This document shows, one piece after another, positions 33,623-42,136 of a stretch of 64,000 nt of DNA. The DNA is from Rhizobium sp. BT03 (GTDB lineage: Bacteria; Pseudomonadota; Alphaproteobacteria; Rhizobiales; Rhizobiaceae): NCBI RefSeq assembly GCF_030053155.1, contig NZ_CP125641.1, positions 558,001-622,000 of the forward strand, written 5' to 3'. The notes under the pieces were generated by a model. That model was not told the DNA's origin. It saw nothing but the letters and a program-made list of their open reading frames with translations, and did not search any database. Position numbers and translations under genes: made by a program. The number at the start of each line of letters is the position of its first letter. Position 1 is the first letter of the stretch.

Positions 33623-34408
33623 TCAGCTCCCGCGGCCCTCGATGCGGGCGAGCACGCCATCGAGCGCGGCGGTGAGCGCGGCAAGGCCGCCCTTGTTGTC
33701 GAAGTCCGAAAGAACCTGCTCGTTCAGGCCGCCCTTGGTGGCGAATTCGCGGCTGAGCGCGCTGAACGGCTCGTTACAGGGGTTGTTGGCTTTCTGCGCC
33801 AGGCTTGCAAAGAGCGGGGCGATGTAGGCTTGGCCCTTTGCCCTTTCGAGGCCGCTTTTTTCCAGCCAGCCGGTGATCGACTCCATGACGCCGAAATGGG
33901 TCGACATGACAGCGCTGGCGGCTGCGAGGAGATCGTACTCCTTCCTCGACTGACATTGCACGGCCGTTCCGAGCGTGTCGAACAGCGCCGCGATGGTGGT
34001 ATCGGCGGGATAGATGGCGGTGACGCCTTGCCGCTGTGCGACGAAGGGCAGGGGGATGGCCTGGACGAGATCGATATCGGCGCCGATCCAATCGAGCAGC
34101 GCCTGGCGCTCCGTCGCCGCGACGAGGCTGACCACCGTCTGGCCGGTCCTGAACGACAGCGCGCGCACGACCTCCTCGGCGATCTGCGGCCTTATCGCCA
34201 GGAAGACCATGTCGCTGCGATCGACGACAGTCTGGTTATCCCCGGCAATTCTGACCGAGGCGAATTCGGCTGCCAGCGTCGCGGCGATATGCGCGCTTCG
34301 CGGCGACACGTGGATTTCGGAGGCATAGGCCGGTTCGGCCAATAGACCGCGAACCATCGCCTCGGTGATGGCGCCGGTGCCGACGAATCCGATGCTGTTG
34401 ATTGTCAT
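33623..34408 (-). CDS. Pyrroline-5-carboxylate reductase (ProC) family protein
   Basis: NAD(P)-dependent reductase, 261 residues. The Rossmann motif IGFVGTGAITEAMVRGL is at about 5-21; the VFLAIRPQIAEEVV and VSLVAATERQALLDWIG stretches follow the ProC pattern; the C-terminal dimerisation region contains KGGLNEQVLSDFDNKGGLAAL, corresponding to the ProC T-P-G-G-T-T/N-E signature region but diverged. The ATG at 34408 has GGAG 7 bp upstream. Standing beside a GntR gene, an Ldh2-family reductase and a racemase-family gene, it may act on a pyrroline-carboxylate other than the biosynthetic P5C (inference). Confidence 0.8.
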   Translation of the reverse strand: MTINSIGFVGTGAITEAMVRGLLAEPAYASEIHVSPRSAHIAATLAAEFASVRIAGDNQTVVDRSDMVFLAIRPQIAEEVVRALSFRTGQTVVSLVAATERQALLDWIGADIDLVQAIPLPFVAQRQGVTAIYPADTTIAALFDTLGTAVQCQSRKEYDLLAAASAVMSTHFGVMESITGWLEKSGLERAKGQAYIAPLFASLAQKANNPCNEPFSALSREFATKGGLNEQVLSDFDNKGGLAALTAALDGVLARIEGRGS

Positions 34409-34801
34409 GCGATTACTCCGCAGCCCGCAACGGCCCCAGTGCGACATCCGTCGTGCCGTTCTCGCGCCGGAAGTGGAGAAATCCGCGGATGCGTTTCACT
34501 TCGGATTCATCAGGCACTTAAGTTTCTTTCTCCAGATGCGGATCTCCATTGGGCCAGAAAACCAGCCTGTCGGCAATGTAATTTTTCCGCTTGAATTTGT
34601 CGACACGCTGTTGAAGTGGACGTCGAAAGGAGCCGTCCCATCGGGCCCGCACGGCAATTCGGCGGTGAACGCAATCGGCGGCTGGATCCGGAGATTGCCG
34701 GCGCACAAGCCCTGCTGAAAAAGCTCATCGATCTTGAGGAATGAGATCGTCTACGATATCCCAAGCAGGATCTTTATCCCGGAAAGAAGGAGCTTTGGGG
34801 A
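34409..34801. other. Intergenic region before the GntR gene
   Basis: 393 bp between divergent genes. A 49-codon open stretch on the plus strand ends RRLDPEIAGAQALLKKL then IDLEE and a stop at about 34744; it looks protein-like but has no start codon, so it may be the tail of a decayed gene. Its end abuts the operator at 34744-34760. Nothing else is supported. Confidence 0.35.
34744..34760 (-). promoter_or_regulatory. Candidate operator upstream of the GntR gene (GATATCGTAGACGA)
   Basis: The centre ATCGT-CT-ACGAT (34746-34757) is a dyad. Read on the minus strand the site is GATATCGTAGACGA, matching 13 of 14 positions of GATATCGTATACGA in front of the racemase-family gene at 36675-36688. It lies about 42 bp before the GntR start, so autoregulation is likely. 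Confidence 0.5.
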
Positions 34802-35479
34802 ATGCCTTTCAACACCGCTCAGGTGACAAATCTCGGGAAGGCGCCGACGGCCTCGGATGTAATTTTGAAATTCATCCGTGATTCCATTGCTGACGGTTCT
34901 CTTGATGAAGGCGAACCGATCCGCCAGGACGATGTCGCCCGGCTGTTCAACGTCAGCAAGATTCCAGTGCGGGAGGCGCTTAAACGGCTTGAGGCCGAAG
35001 GCCTGGTGGAATTCCACCGGAACAAGGGCGCGATCGTCACCAGCGTTTCGGAGCCCGAGATCGCCCAGATCTTCGAGGTGCGCGCGATCCTGGAATCGAA
35101 CGCCATCAAGCTCTCGATCCCGCATATGACGGAAGAGACCTTTGAAAAGGCGCTTGCCTATTGCGACGCCTTCGCAGGGGAGACGGATGTCGCCCGGTGG
35201 TCGGAATTGAACTGGCGATTCCACAGCTGCCTCTACGAGGATGCGCAGCGGCCATTTCTCGTCACCACCATCCGTTCCGTCAATGACCGGCTGGAACGAT
35301 ATCTCAGGGTGCAGTTGACGCTGTCGCATGGCAAGCAAACGGCGGATCGAGAGCATCGGCAGATCCTCGAAGCGTGCCGCGCGCGCGACGAAGAAAAGGC
35401 CGCAGAGTTGCTCTATGCGCACATCATGAGCGCCTGCCAATCGCTCCTCGAACATCTTCCGGCAAAAAAGCCCCGCTGA
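34802..35479 (+). CDS. GntR family (FadR subgroup) transcriptional regulator
   Basis: 225 residues. Winged helix at about 15-80 with FNVSKIPVREALKRLEAEGLVEF, the standard GntR recognition region; FCD ligand domain at about 90-215 with NWRFHSCLYEDAQRP and DREHRQILEAC, which hold the usual metal/ligand Asp and His positions. The ATG at 34802 follows a GAAGGAG site. It is divergent from the ProC-family gene and convergent with the Ldh2-family gene. A dyad upstream of its own start recurs before the racemase-family gene, so the proline/hydroxyproline-type genes here are its probable regulon. Confidence 0.88.
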   Translation: MPFNTAQVTNLGKAPTASDVILKFIRDSIADGSLDEGEPIRQDDVARLFNVSKIPVREALKRLEAEGLVEFHRNKGAIVTSVSEPEIAQIFEVRAILESNAIKLSIPHMTEETFEKALAYCDAFAGETDVARWSELNWRFHSCLYEDAQRPFLVTTIRSVNDRLERYLRVQLTLSHGKQTADREHRQILEACRARDEEKAAELLYAHIMSACQSLLEHLPAKKPR

Positions 35480-35506
35480 GCGTCAACCCAGCGATGGCAG
35501 GAACCG

Positions 35507-36508
35507 TCAGGCGCCCGCGATCTTCACGACAGCTTCGAATACGGCGCGCGGTACTTTCAGGCCTTCCGTCGCCGGTCTCGGATATTCGATGCCGGTGACA
35601 CCGGGCACGAAGACGCCCTTCTCCTGAAGGCGGGATGCCTGGCGGCGGGCACGTTCGACAAGGCCATCGTCGGTGCGCCCCGGCATCATCGCGACGACGG
35701 TCAAGCCCACGCCGGGGCTGGCGCTTCCCTCTCTGAAAGACGGCGTGTCCAATGACCAGGGGCCGCCGGAGAGGCCGGCCGACAGCATTTCCACCATCAG
35801 CGCCACATTGGCGCCCTTGCGCCCGCCGAAAGGAAGCAGCGCCCCGGCAAGCGCTTTCGCCGCATCCTGGGTGTCGATACCCGCTGCGTCGACGGCCCAG
35901 CCCTCCGGGATGGCGCGCCCCTCGGCGGCGGCGGCGACGATATTGACATAGGCGGTCGCGCTCGATGCCTGGTCGATGATGAGAGGCAGCGAGCCTTCCC
36001 CCAGCGGAAAGCCGAAGGCCATCGGGTTCGTGCTGTAGACGGCGGGTCCACCCGCTTTGGCGACCACCATGGCATTGGCATTGGTGGCGGCGAGGCCGGC
36101 GATCCCTTCGTCGGCAAGCCTGCGGACGTAGTAGCCGAGTTCGCCGGCCGTGTAGCTGTTGGTCTGCGTAAAGATCGCGACGCCGAAGGTGCGCGCCGCC
36201 TCGACCAACTGTTCGAAGGCAAGATCGAAGCCGAGCTGTGCAATGCCCCGGTCGGCATCGGCGACGAAGAAGGCGGGGTAGGGGCGCTCGCAGCTCGGCG
36301 AAGGATCGCCGTTGATGCGGCCCTCTCGAAAACTGTCGAGATAATCGACCATATGCGGAAATCCGAGTGTGGCAGGCCCATAGAGTGCGGCTGACAAGGT
36401 GGCGTCCACCAGGGAGCGGGCAGTGGTTTCCCCCGCACCTGCTGCCAGGCAGGCTCGCATCGCCAAGGCCTCGGCTTCCGTCCGATCGAGCAGGATCTCA
36501 TCCGTCAT
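35507..36508 (-). CDS. Ldh2/malate-lactate dehydrogenase family reductase
   Basis: NAD(P)-dependent oxidoreductase of the Ldh2 fold, 333 residues. Family features: GPATLGFPHMVDYLDSFREGRIN (substrate/cofactor lid, about 45-68), YSTNPMAFGFPLG (about 155-167), IIDQASSATAYVN and FGGRKGANVALMVEMLSAGLSGG (about 225-247). Members beside proline-racemase-family genes reduce delta-1-pyrroline-2-carboxylate to L-proline in trans-3-hydroxyproline breakdown, so that is the preferred reading; malate, lactate or ureidoglycolate are alternatives. The ATG at 36508 follows GGAG at 6 bp. It is divergent from the frameshifted racemase-family gene with a symmetrical motif between them. Confidence 0.8.
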   Translation of the reverse strand: MTDEILLDRTEAEALAMRACLAAGAGETTARSLVDATLSAALYGPATLGFPHMVDYLDSFREGRINGDPSPSCERPYPAFFVADADRGIAQLGFDLAFEQLVEAARTFGVAIFTQTNSYTAGELGYYVRRLADEGIAGLAATNANAMVVAKAGGPAVYSTNPMAFGFPLGEGSLPLIIDQASSATAYVNIVAAAAEGRAIPEGWAVDAAGIDTQDAAKALAGALLPFGGRKGANVALMVEMLSAGLSGGPWSLDTPSFREGSASPGVGLTVVAMMPGRTDDGLVERARRQASRLQEKGVFVPGVTGIEYPRPATEGLKVPRAVFEAVVKIAGA

Positions 36509-36663
36509 CGCAATCTCCAATCCCGTGTTTCCTTGGCCGCCGGATGCTGTTGAGCTTCGGTCCGGCTGTTCCCGCAGGCGATCGCAGCAAAAGCAAGACG
36601 CTTACGGCGAAAATGTACATGTATGTTCATAAACATGACTCTCGTGATCGACAAGCATGGGCA

Positions 36664-36691
36664 TTCGTATAAATGATATCGTATACGAAAT
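36664..36691. promoter_or_regulatory. Candidate GntR operator before the racemase-family gene
   Basis: A perfect 10-bp palindrome TCGTATACGA (36679-36688) is embedded in a wider inverted repeat, TTCGTAT (36664-36670) and ATACGAA (36683-36689). The GATATCGTATACGA core matches the site upstream of the 34802 GntR gene in 13 of 14 bases. It lies between the divergent Ldh2-family and racemase-family genes and could control both. Confidence 0.55.
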
Positions 36692-36732
36692 GTCCACGTA
36701 ATGGCGCAACCGAACCGCAGAGGAGAATGGTC

Positions 36733-37786
36733 ATGGGATTCAAAAGAACGATCCACGCGGTCGATACTCATGCAGGCACGCCGATGCGCGTGATCACGGG
36801 TGGCGTGCCGCATATTCCCGGCAATTCCGTCTATGAGAAAATGAAATGGCTGGAGACCAATGACGACCAGCTGCGCAAGCTGATGCTGCGCGAGCCGCGC
36901 GGCTATCCCGCCCATTGCTGCAACATCATCGTGCCGCCTTGTCATCCGGAGGCCGATGCCGGCTATGTCATCATGGAGCAGGTCGAATATCCGATGATGT
37001 CGGGCGGCAATACCATCTCGGTGGTGACGGTCCTTCCTGGAAATGGGCATGCTGCCGATGAAGGAGCCGGTCACCGAGCTGGTTCTCGAGGCGCCGGCCG
37101 GCCTGATCCGCGTCAAGGCGGAATGCCGCAACGGCAAGGTCAAGAGCGTGACCTTCAAAAACGTGCCGGCATTTGCCGCCCATCTCGATGCCGTCATCGA
37201 CGTGCCGCATCTTGGAAAGGTCACCGTCGATGTCGGCTGGGGCGGCATGTTCTATGTCATCGCCGATGTCAGGCAGTTCAAAGGTCTTGAACTGATCCCG
37301 GCACATGGGCGGGAGATCGCGCGTGTTTCGGCGATGATCCGACAGGCCGCCATCGAACAATTGCCGGTAGCCCATCCGCACTATCCCGGCGTCGGCATCA
37401 CGATCTCGCAGCTGTCGGGGCCGACCGACAATCCGAACGCCGACTGGAAGAATACGGTGACGATGGCGACAGGCGATCTTTCCTGGGACGATCCCGCCAC
37501 CTGGACGGGAGCGCTCGATCGCTGCCCCTGCGGCACCGGCACCTGCGCGAAGATGGCCGTTCTGCATGCCAAGGGCGAATTGCCGCTCGATCAGGATTTC
37601 CGGCATCAGGGGATTCTCGGCAATATCTACACCGGCAGGCTGGTCGAAGAAGCCAGGATCGGCGACAGATCCGCCGTTGTCCCGACGCTGACCGGCACCA
37701 GCTGGATCTCCGGCCTGAATACCCTCGTTCTCGACAATGATGATCCCTTCACCGAAGGTTTCATGCCAGGGGATATCTGGGCCTGA
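36733..37786 (+). pseudogene. Proline racemase / 4-hydroxyproline epimerase family gene, frameshifted
   Basis: The first frame (from the ATG at 36733, GAGGAG upstream) gives about 100 residues from IHAVDTHAGTPMRVITGG to EYPMMSGGNTISVVTVL; the protein then continues in the +1 frame from about 37037 as LEMGMLPMKEPVTELVLEAPAGLIRV to the stop at 37786. One extra C in the run TCCTTCCTGG (37031-37040) explains the shift. The first catalytic position is Ser (MSGGNT) instead of Cys, the second is Cys (CPCGTGTCAK), that is a Ser/Cys type of this superfamily. Without the shift it would be about 350 residues, normal length. It could be a genuine inactive allele or a base-calling error. Confidence 0.8.
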
Positions 37787-37884
37787 GCATCTCCTTGGCG
37801 ATGGCGATGTCTTTCGTTTCGGATTTCGGATGTTTACAAGGCTGAGGCAGCCCGAAACATTCGACCGGACGAAAGGCATCGATC

Positions 37885-38733
37885 GTGAATCTCATGCGCC
37901 GCGCGCTGTTGGGGACCCTATGGGCGATGATCGGCTGGAGGCCGTCATCTGCCAAGGACCCCGGCCCGGATTCCAGCGAGAAAGTGCTGCAGGCCGAGGC
38001 ATCGTCGGTGACACCAAGGCATGTCCTGTGTTTTCTCGGGCGGGATCGCGACCTGAGCCACCTGTCCGAGGCGGCATCGCAGGCGATCGCCGACTTTGCC
38101 GCCGGGTTCAGCATCGATGAGGATTATTCGCAGGCCGAGCCGGATGATCGCATGAGCCGGTCATTCGACGTCTGCTGGGATCGGGTCGAACCCGATGCGT
38201 GGGACCAGACAGACGAGAAAGCCGTCGCCGATCATCAGTCGGTGCTCTACATCCTTGGGCCGAGCATGGCGCAGGCGGAGACGGTGAAGGTTTCGATGCT
38301 GGCGCTCCGCCTCGTCGAACGTTTGATCGGTGCGGGAGCGGTTGCCGTAAAGGGTGAAAGCGCCGGTATCGCCCATGGGCTCGATCGGTGGAGAGAGTTG
38401 ATCCGGCAGGGAGCCGAAGCGCAGAAGGCCGCCGACGGGCTGACCCAGCAGCGGATCGGCCGGCTGGCCTTTGCGAAGCGGCCGCTCTCCGCACGGGGGT
38501 ATCTCGAAAGCGTCGGCTTCCATCTCGTCGGCCTGCCGGATGTCTATGTGCCTGACACGGCCGGCAGCGAAAGGCAGATCGTCGCCATCATCGATGCGGT
38601 CGCCGAAGAGATTGCCGGGCGGGGACTCGACCCGACGCTGAAGGAGCGGCGGGCAAGCCTCTCCTTCAATTCCACTTACGAAGTGGACGAGTTCAAGTTC
38701 AATCCATATGGCATCGTCAGGCTCGGCGGCTGA
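37885..38733 (+). CDS. Uncharacterised protein
   Basis: 282 residues. No family is recognised with confidence. Visible features: a 23-residue N-terminal stretch with one hydrophobic segment (LLGTLWAMIGW), then a soluble alpha/beta region with VLCFLGRDRDLSHL (about 47-60), QSVLYILGP (about 118-126) and VERLIGAGAVAVKGESAGIAHG (about 143-164), and a tryptophan-containing linker. The start is a GTG at 37885; an ATG three codons downstream (37894) is an alternative. It lies 98 bp after the racemase-family pseudogene on the same strand and is convergent with the next gene. Confidence 0.65.
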   Translation: MNLMRRALLGTLWAMIGWRPSSAKDPGPDSSEKVLQAEASSVTPRHVLCFLGRDRDLSHLSEAASQAIADFAAGFSIDEDYSQAEPDDRMSRSFDVCWDRVEPDAWDQTDEKAVADHQSVLYILGPSMAQAETVKVSMLALRLVERLIGAGAVAVKGESAGIAHGLDRWRELIRQGAEAQKAADGLTQQRIGRLAFAKRPLSARGYLESVGFHLVGLPDVYVPDTAGSERQIVAIIDAVAEEIAGRGLDPTLKERRASLSFNSTYEVDEFKFNPYGIVRLGG

Positions 38734-38782
38734 GCGGGCAACCTCGCGCCTGGGCTTGTGCCGGCCTCCCTCCCTCGGGAGC

Positions 38783-38800
38783 ATTGAACGCCGGTTCAAT
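38783..38800. terminator. Symmetrical hairpin between convergent genes
   Basis: ATTGAAC-GCCG-GTTCAAT is a perfect 7-bp stem with a 4-base loop. It overlaps the stop codon of the minus-strand gene at 38796 and lies 50 bp after the stop of the plus-strand gene, so it could serve as a weak bidirectional terminator. No long T-run flanks it. Confidence 0.35.
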
Positions 38801-39311
38801 CCGTCTGCTGCTCCAATGTGTCGGCAAGCTCTTCATAGTGACGGGCCGATCCCGCATTTTTCTCGGCGGCATATCCGGCACTGACCGCCCGCGCTGCTTC
38901 AGCCGCGATATGGAAGGCGTCGAGCCTCTCCTGCGGGTCGGTCTCGGCTTGCCCGCCGATGTCATCGCCGCTGAAACGGCCGGCCCTGAATCCGTCCGCC
39001 AGATCGACGACGCCGATTTCGGGGACGCCTTCCTTCATCCGGCCGAAGAAGGCTGGGCCGACCCGATCGCCGTCCCGGCGGCGCAGCATTCCTTCCCCTG
39101 ACGCCTTCCCATCGACACAGACGCCGATCCAGAAAGTGGGGCCGCTGGTCAAGGAGGCCGGCGCCACGAATTTGCAATGGCTGCCCGGATCTTGCGACCA
39201 TTGCCGGTCTCCCGCCACAGCACCGGCATGCGAATAGAGCGCGGCCGCCAGAACGATCACCGCCGTGACCGGCAACCGCCCCATGCCGCCGCGAACCCTT
39301 CCTGCTGTCAT
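38796..39311 (-). CDS. Uncharacterised exported protein
   Basis: 171 residues. An N-terminal hydrophobic segment (about 13-33, LPVTAVIVLAAALYSHAGAVA) acts as signal peptide or anchor. The mature part has two cysteines (SHCKFVAP and GVCVDGK) and a glycine-rich central stretch; the C-terminal 60 residues are predicted helical and acidic/alanine-rich (DAFHIAAEAARAVSAGYAAEK). The ATG at 39311 has GAGG 8 bp upstream. It is adjacent to, but 113 bp from, the Tad-pilus genes on the same strand. No function assigned. Confidence 0.65.
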   Translation of the reverse strand: MTAGRVRGGMGRLPVTAVIVLAAALYSHAGAVAGDRQWSQDPGSHCKFVAPASLTSGPTFWIGVCVDGKASGEGMLRRRDGDRVGPAFFGRMKEGVPEIGVVDLADGFRAGRFSGDDIGGQAETDPQERLDAFHIAAEAARAVSAGYAAEKNAGSARHYEELADTLEQQTD

Positions 39312-39424
39312 GTCATGATCCTCGACACTCTCATCGGCCGCAGCAATGCACAATTGCCAGCCCGGCGGCAACCTGTCCAAGTGCATGGCGCATTGGTTGG
39401 CGATCCTGCTGGCATTCCTTCGGT

Positions 39425-40009
39425 TTACTTGTAAGTAATCGTGTCACTCACGCGCGGACGATTGAAGAAATAGCGGTCGAAGCTGTAACCGTTCTGGCCG
39501 GTGAAATTTGAGAAAAACGCCGAGACCGGTGTCGTCAATGTGTATTGAACCCGGGTCAGCACCACCTGCACGCCTGTCTCCTGGATTTTCGCGGGGATTG
39601 CAACCGCGCTCGCCGTGCCGGAATTCACCGCCGAGGTGTTGAACGCGGCGGACCAGTTAACGGTCGCACTGCCGCTCGCATTGACGTCGTTGACCGCGAC
39701 CGTGATCGTCAGTTCGGTGGTTTCGTATGGCTGCAGGATGAAGCTGGCGCCCGAAAGAAGCTTGGCGACGTCGGACGTCGTCCAGGCGCTCTGCTGGGCA
39801 ATCATGTCGCCTGTGGACGAGGCGATCTCGTCTATCTTGCGGCTGACCGTCAGCGCATGGCCGAGATCGGCGGTGCCGAACAGCAGCATTAGCAGGATCG
39901 GCAGCACGAGCGCGAATTCCACGCCTGAAGCAGCCGACCGGTCGCGCACGAGATGACGGATGCGGGACCGCGCGAAGCGGAAAAGGGACAGGCTCCGTTT
40001 CATGGTCAT
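39425..40009 (-). CDS. TadE/TadG-like pilus assembly pseudopilin
   Basis: 194 residues. The TadE-like N-terminus is clear: charged stretch, then SAASGVEFALVLPILLMLLFGTADLGHAL (about 26-54), with the conserved Gly-Val-Glu-Phe where prepilin peptidase-type processing and the membrane helix begin. The rest is an extracytoplasmic beta-rich domain. Its ATG is 1 bp after the stop of the upstream TadE-like gene, so it is translated by coupling. Third gene of a three-gene tad unit; it would be a minor structural or assembly component of a Flp/Tad pilus. No other tad gene lies in the window. Confidence 0.85.
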   Translation of the reverse strand: MTMKRSLSLFRFARSRIRHLVRDRSAASGVEFALVLPILLMLLFGTADLGHALTVSRKIDEIASSTGDMIAQQSAWTTSDVAKLLSGASFILQPYETTELTITVAVNDVNASGSATVNWSAAFNTSAVNSGTASAVAIPAKIQETGVQVVLTRVQYTLTTPVSAFFSNFTGQNGYSFDRYFFNRPRVSDTITYK

Positions 40010-40010
40010 G

Positions 40011-40541
40011 TTAGAAAGGCTCGTTGCGGAACAGAGCGGAAGATCCGAGGAGATAGCGGCCGTCGGAAAGCTTGGCGCTCGACAGGTCGAAGAAACTGAC
40101 GACGGCCGTCCATGGCAGGAACGCCTGAACCAGGATGTAGTCGCTGCCCTTGCCGATATCGTAAGTTTCGGTGACGGTGAGTTTGCCGCTGCTGTCGATC
40201 GGATCGGTGTGGGCAGCGGACGACATGTCGGAAAGCACGTTCACTTTGACGACGAGACCGCTGGAGCAGTCGAACGACAGAAGCATGTCTTCGCATATCT
40301 TGGCCTTGAAACCGGCCAACGTGATCTTGGAGGATGCCACCTCGCCGGTGCGGATCATCCGGGAGATCTTGTGCACCGAAGCATCAAGCGCCGAGTTGAC
40401 GAAAAACATCAGCGACACTTCGATAATGCCGAACAGTATGATGAAGAGCGGCAGGGCCAGGATCGCAAATTCGATCGCAGCAGCCCCCTTCCGGTCGCCG
40501 ATCAGGCGGCGTAGCGGTGCGAACCGTGTCCCGCGCTTCAT
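40011..40541 (-). CDS. TadE-like pilus assembly protein
   Basis: 176 residues with the same architecture: RKGAAAIEFAILALPLFIILFGIIEVSLMFF (about 17-47) gives the AxEFA processing/helix motif, followed by an exported domain with two cysteines (KICED, FDCSSG) that may form a disulfide. The ATG overlaps the stop of the vWA-domain TadG-like gene (CAATGA), showing translational coupling. With its two neighbours it forms a compact tad operon fragment. Known TadE/TadF proteins are minor pseudopilins required for Flp fibre assembly and adhesion. Confidence 0.87.
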   Translation of the reverse strand: MKRGTRFAPLRRLIGDRKGAAAIEFAILALPLFIILFGIIEVSLMFFVNSALDASVHKISRMIRTGEVASSKITLAGFKAKICEDMLLSFDCSSGLVVKVNVLSDMSSAAHTDPIDSSGKLTVTETYDIGKGSDYILVQAFLPWTAVVSFFDLSSAKLSDGRYLLGSSALFRNEPF

Positions 40542-41926
40542 TGGGTCAGCCGCACGGAAGAGAGATACTGCGTGAAGAGCGTCGACAGGCCTTCCGTGAT
40601 CTCGGTCGACGAAGCCGCCGACAGGAACAGGCTCTTGGACGACGCACAGTCGGCCAGAGCATAGGGGATGTAGTCCCGCCTCGTGATGCTGGTCGACACA
40701 TCGCTATCCATGGTGCCGCCCCACGTGCTCTTCCAGTTGGCGCTCGCCATGGTCGAGCCGACGGTGGCGTTGTAACCCCAGTCCGAGGTGATCGGCAGGT
40801 ATTCGGTATAGAGCACCGCCATCGTATTGGATTGATCTTTTAGGTAGGCGCACCAATTAGGATTGAGCGGCGCGACCTTATTCCAGTATGCTCCGGATAC
40901 CGCCTGCCCGCTCTTCCATACCACGCTGTCAGTCACCCATTCGCGCTGCGATTGGACGCCGTCGGTCAACAGCAGCACCAGCTTGAGCGGCGTACCCGAG
41001 GTGGTTCCGTCCCCTCCGGCGCCGACCTTCTGCTTGAGCGTCGCGAGCGAGACGTCGAAATAGGTCGCTGCAGTGGAGGTCGCGCTGGTGAGGCCATAGC
41101 TTGCGGTCGAGAGGCGGGTGCGCGCCGTGGCCGTGGTCAGTGTCGGTGCGAGAACCTCGGTGAGCGTATCGCCGAGGCTATATAATCCGACCTTAATCCG
41201 TTCATGGCTGCTGTCGGATTCGTCGATCATGTCGAGCACTTCGCGGACGGCGTCTCCGGCAACATCGGCGCGCAGCTTTATGCCCTTTGCCGTGCTGTAT
41301 TCGTAGTTGTTGGCGTATTTCTTCTTGCCGACGGTATGAGCATCGCCGGTGTGGCAGGCGAACTGGCATCCGATGCCGGAATACATGGTCGCCTGGCCCG
41401 CCGTGGTTGCCGCCAGAAGCATCGACGGAGACGTGTCGATGACGATGTAGACGTTGAGATAGGACGTCGCCGGCCCCTTGACAGCGCTTCCCACGCTGAC
41501 GGGGACGGTGTCGATATTGGCGATCTTCATGAACGTCGTCGGCACGGTGCCGCTCGCCGTCGCCGTGATGTTGTGGTTGGTGGTATCGATGTCGATTTCA
41601 CCAAGCGTGTAGCTGTTGTCCGCCTGTGCATGGAACCAGTCGGAGACCTTCTCCTTGAGGGCGTCGGTGTCCTCGGTATTGTTGATTTGCTTGACCGCAG
41701 CGATCAGAGCGGCATCAAGGTCGCTCTGCATTTTCTGCCGGACGTTGTAACTGCGAATATAGTCAAAGCTCGCGCCGACGGCGACGAGCATCGGCACCAG
41801 GCTAAGGGCAACGATGATCGCGACGTTGCCGGTTCTGTCCCTTCCGAGGCCGCGAAGGGCGTGGAAGTATCGACCCAATGAAAATGAAAAACGTGACGTC
41901 AAAAAAACACCGCTACATAGGAACAT
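40538..41926 (-). CDS. TadG-like pilus protein with von Willebrand factor A domain
   Basis: About 462 residues. N-terminal DRTGNVAIIVALSLVPMLVAVGASFDYIRSY is the TadG/Flp membrane helix. A vWA-like domain follows with MIDAS motif YIVIDTSPSM (DxSxS intact) and LLLTDGVQSQREW. Several cysteines (CQFACH, WCAYLK, DCASS) suggest disulfides outside the cell. Such proteins link the pilus to the outer membrane or to surfaces. The ATG at 41926 lacks a good ribosome site; TTG starts at 41944 or within the first 25 codons are alternatives. It is first in the tad gene trio. Confidence 0.83.
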   Translation of the reverse strand: MFLCSGVFLTSRFSFSLGRYFHALRGLGRDRTGNVAIIVALSLVPMLVAVGASFDYIRSYNVRQKMQSDLDAALIAAVKQINNTEDTDALKEKVSDWFHAQADNSYTLGEIDIDTTNHNITATASGTVPTTFMKIANIDTVPVSVGSAVKGPATSYLNVYIVIDTSPSMLLAATTAGQATMYSGIGCQFACHTGDAHTVGKKKYANNYEYSTAKGIKLRADVAGDAVREVLDMIDESDSSHERIKVGLYSLGDTLTEVLAPTLTTATARTRLSTASYGLTSATSTAATYFDVSLATLKQKVGAGGDGTTSGTPLKLVLLLTDGVQSQREWVTDSVVWKSGQAVSGAYWNKVAPLNPNWCAYLKDQSNTMAVLYTEYLPITSDWGYNATVGSTMASANWKSTWGGTMDSDVSTSITRRDYIPYALADCASSKSLFLSAASSTEITEGLSTLFTQYLSSVRLTQ

Positions 41927-42136
41927 GAAAAACAGTACGGGCAAGATCTGTTAAAGACGCTTAAGCCTTTGTTAAATCTTGAAGGTTTTGGCGAAGACGG
42001 ATTGCAGGCGCGCCGTTTGTTGCGCATATCGGATATGTTTGCGAATTATGGATAGCCAAGGCTGTGGCCGACGGACGGTGCGCGCTCATGCGCGGATCGC
42101 CTGCCGATAGTGGCCGGTCGCCGTGAAAATCTGTCG

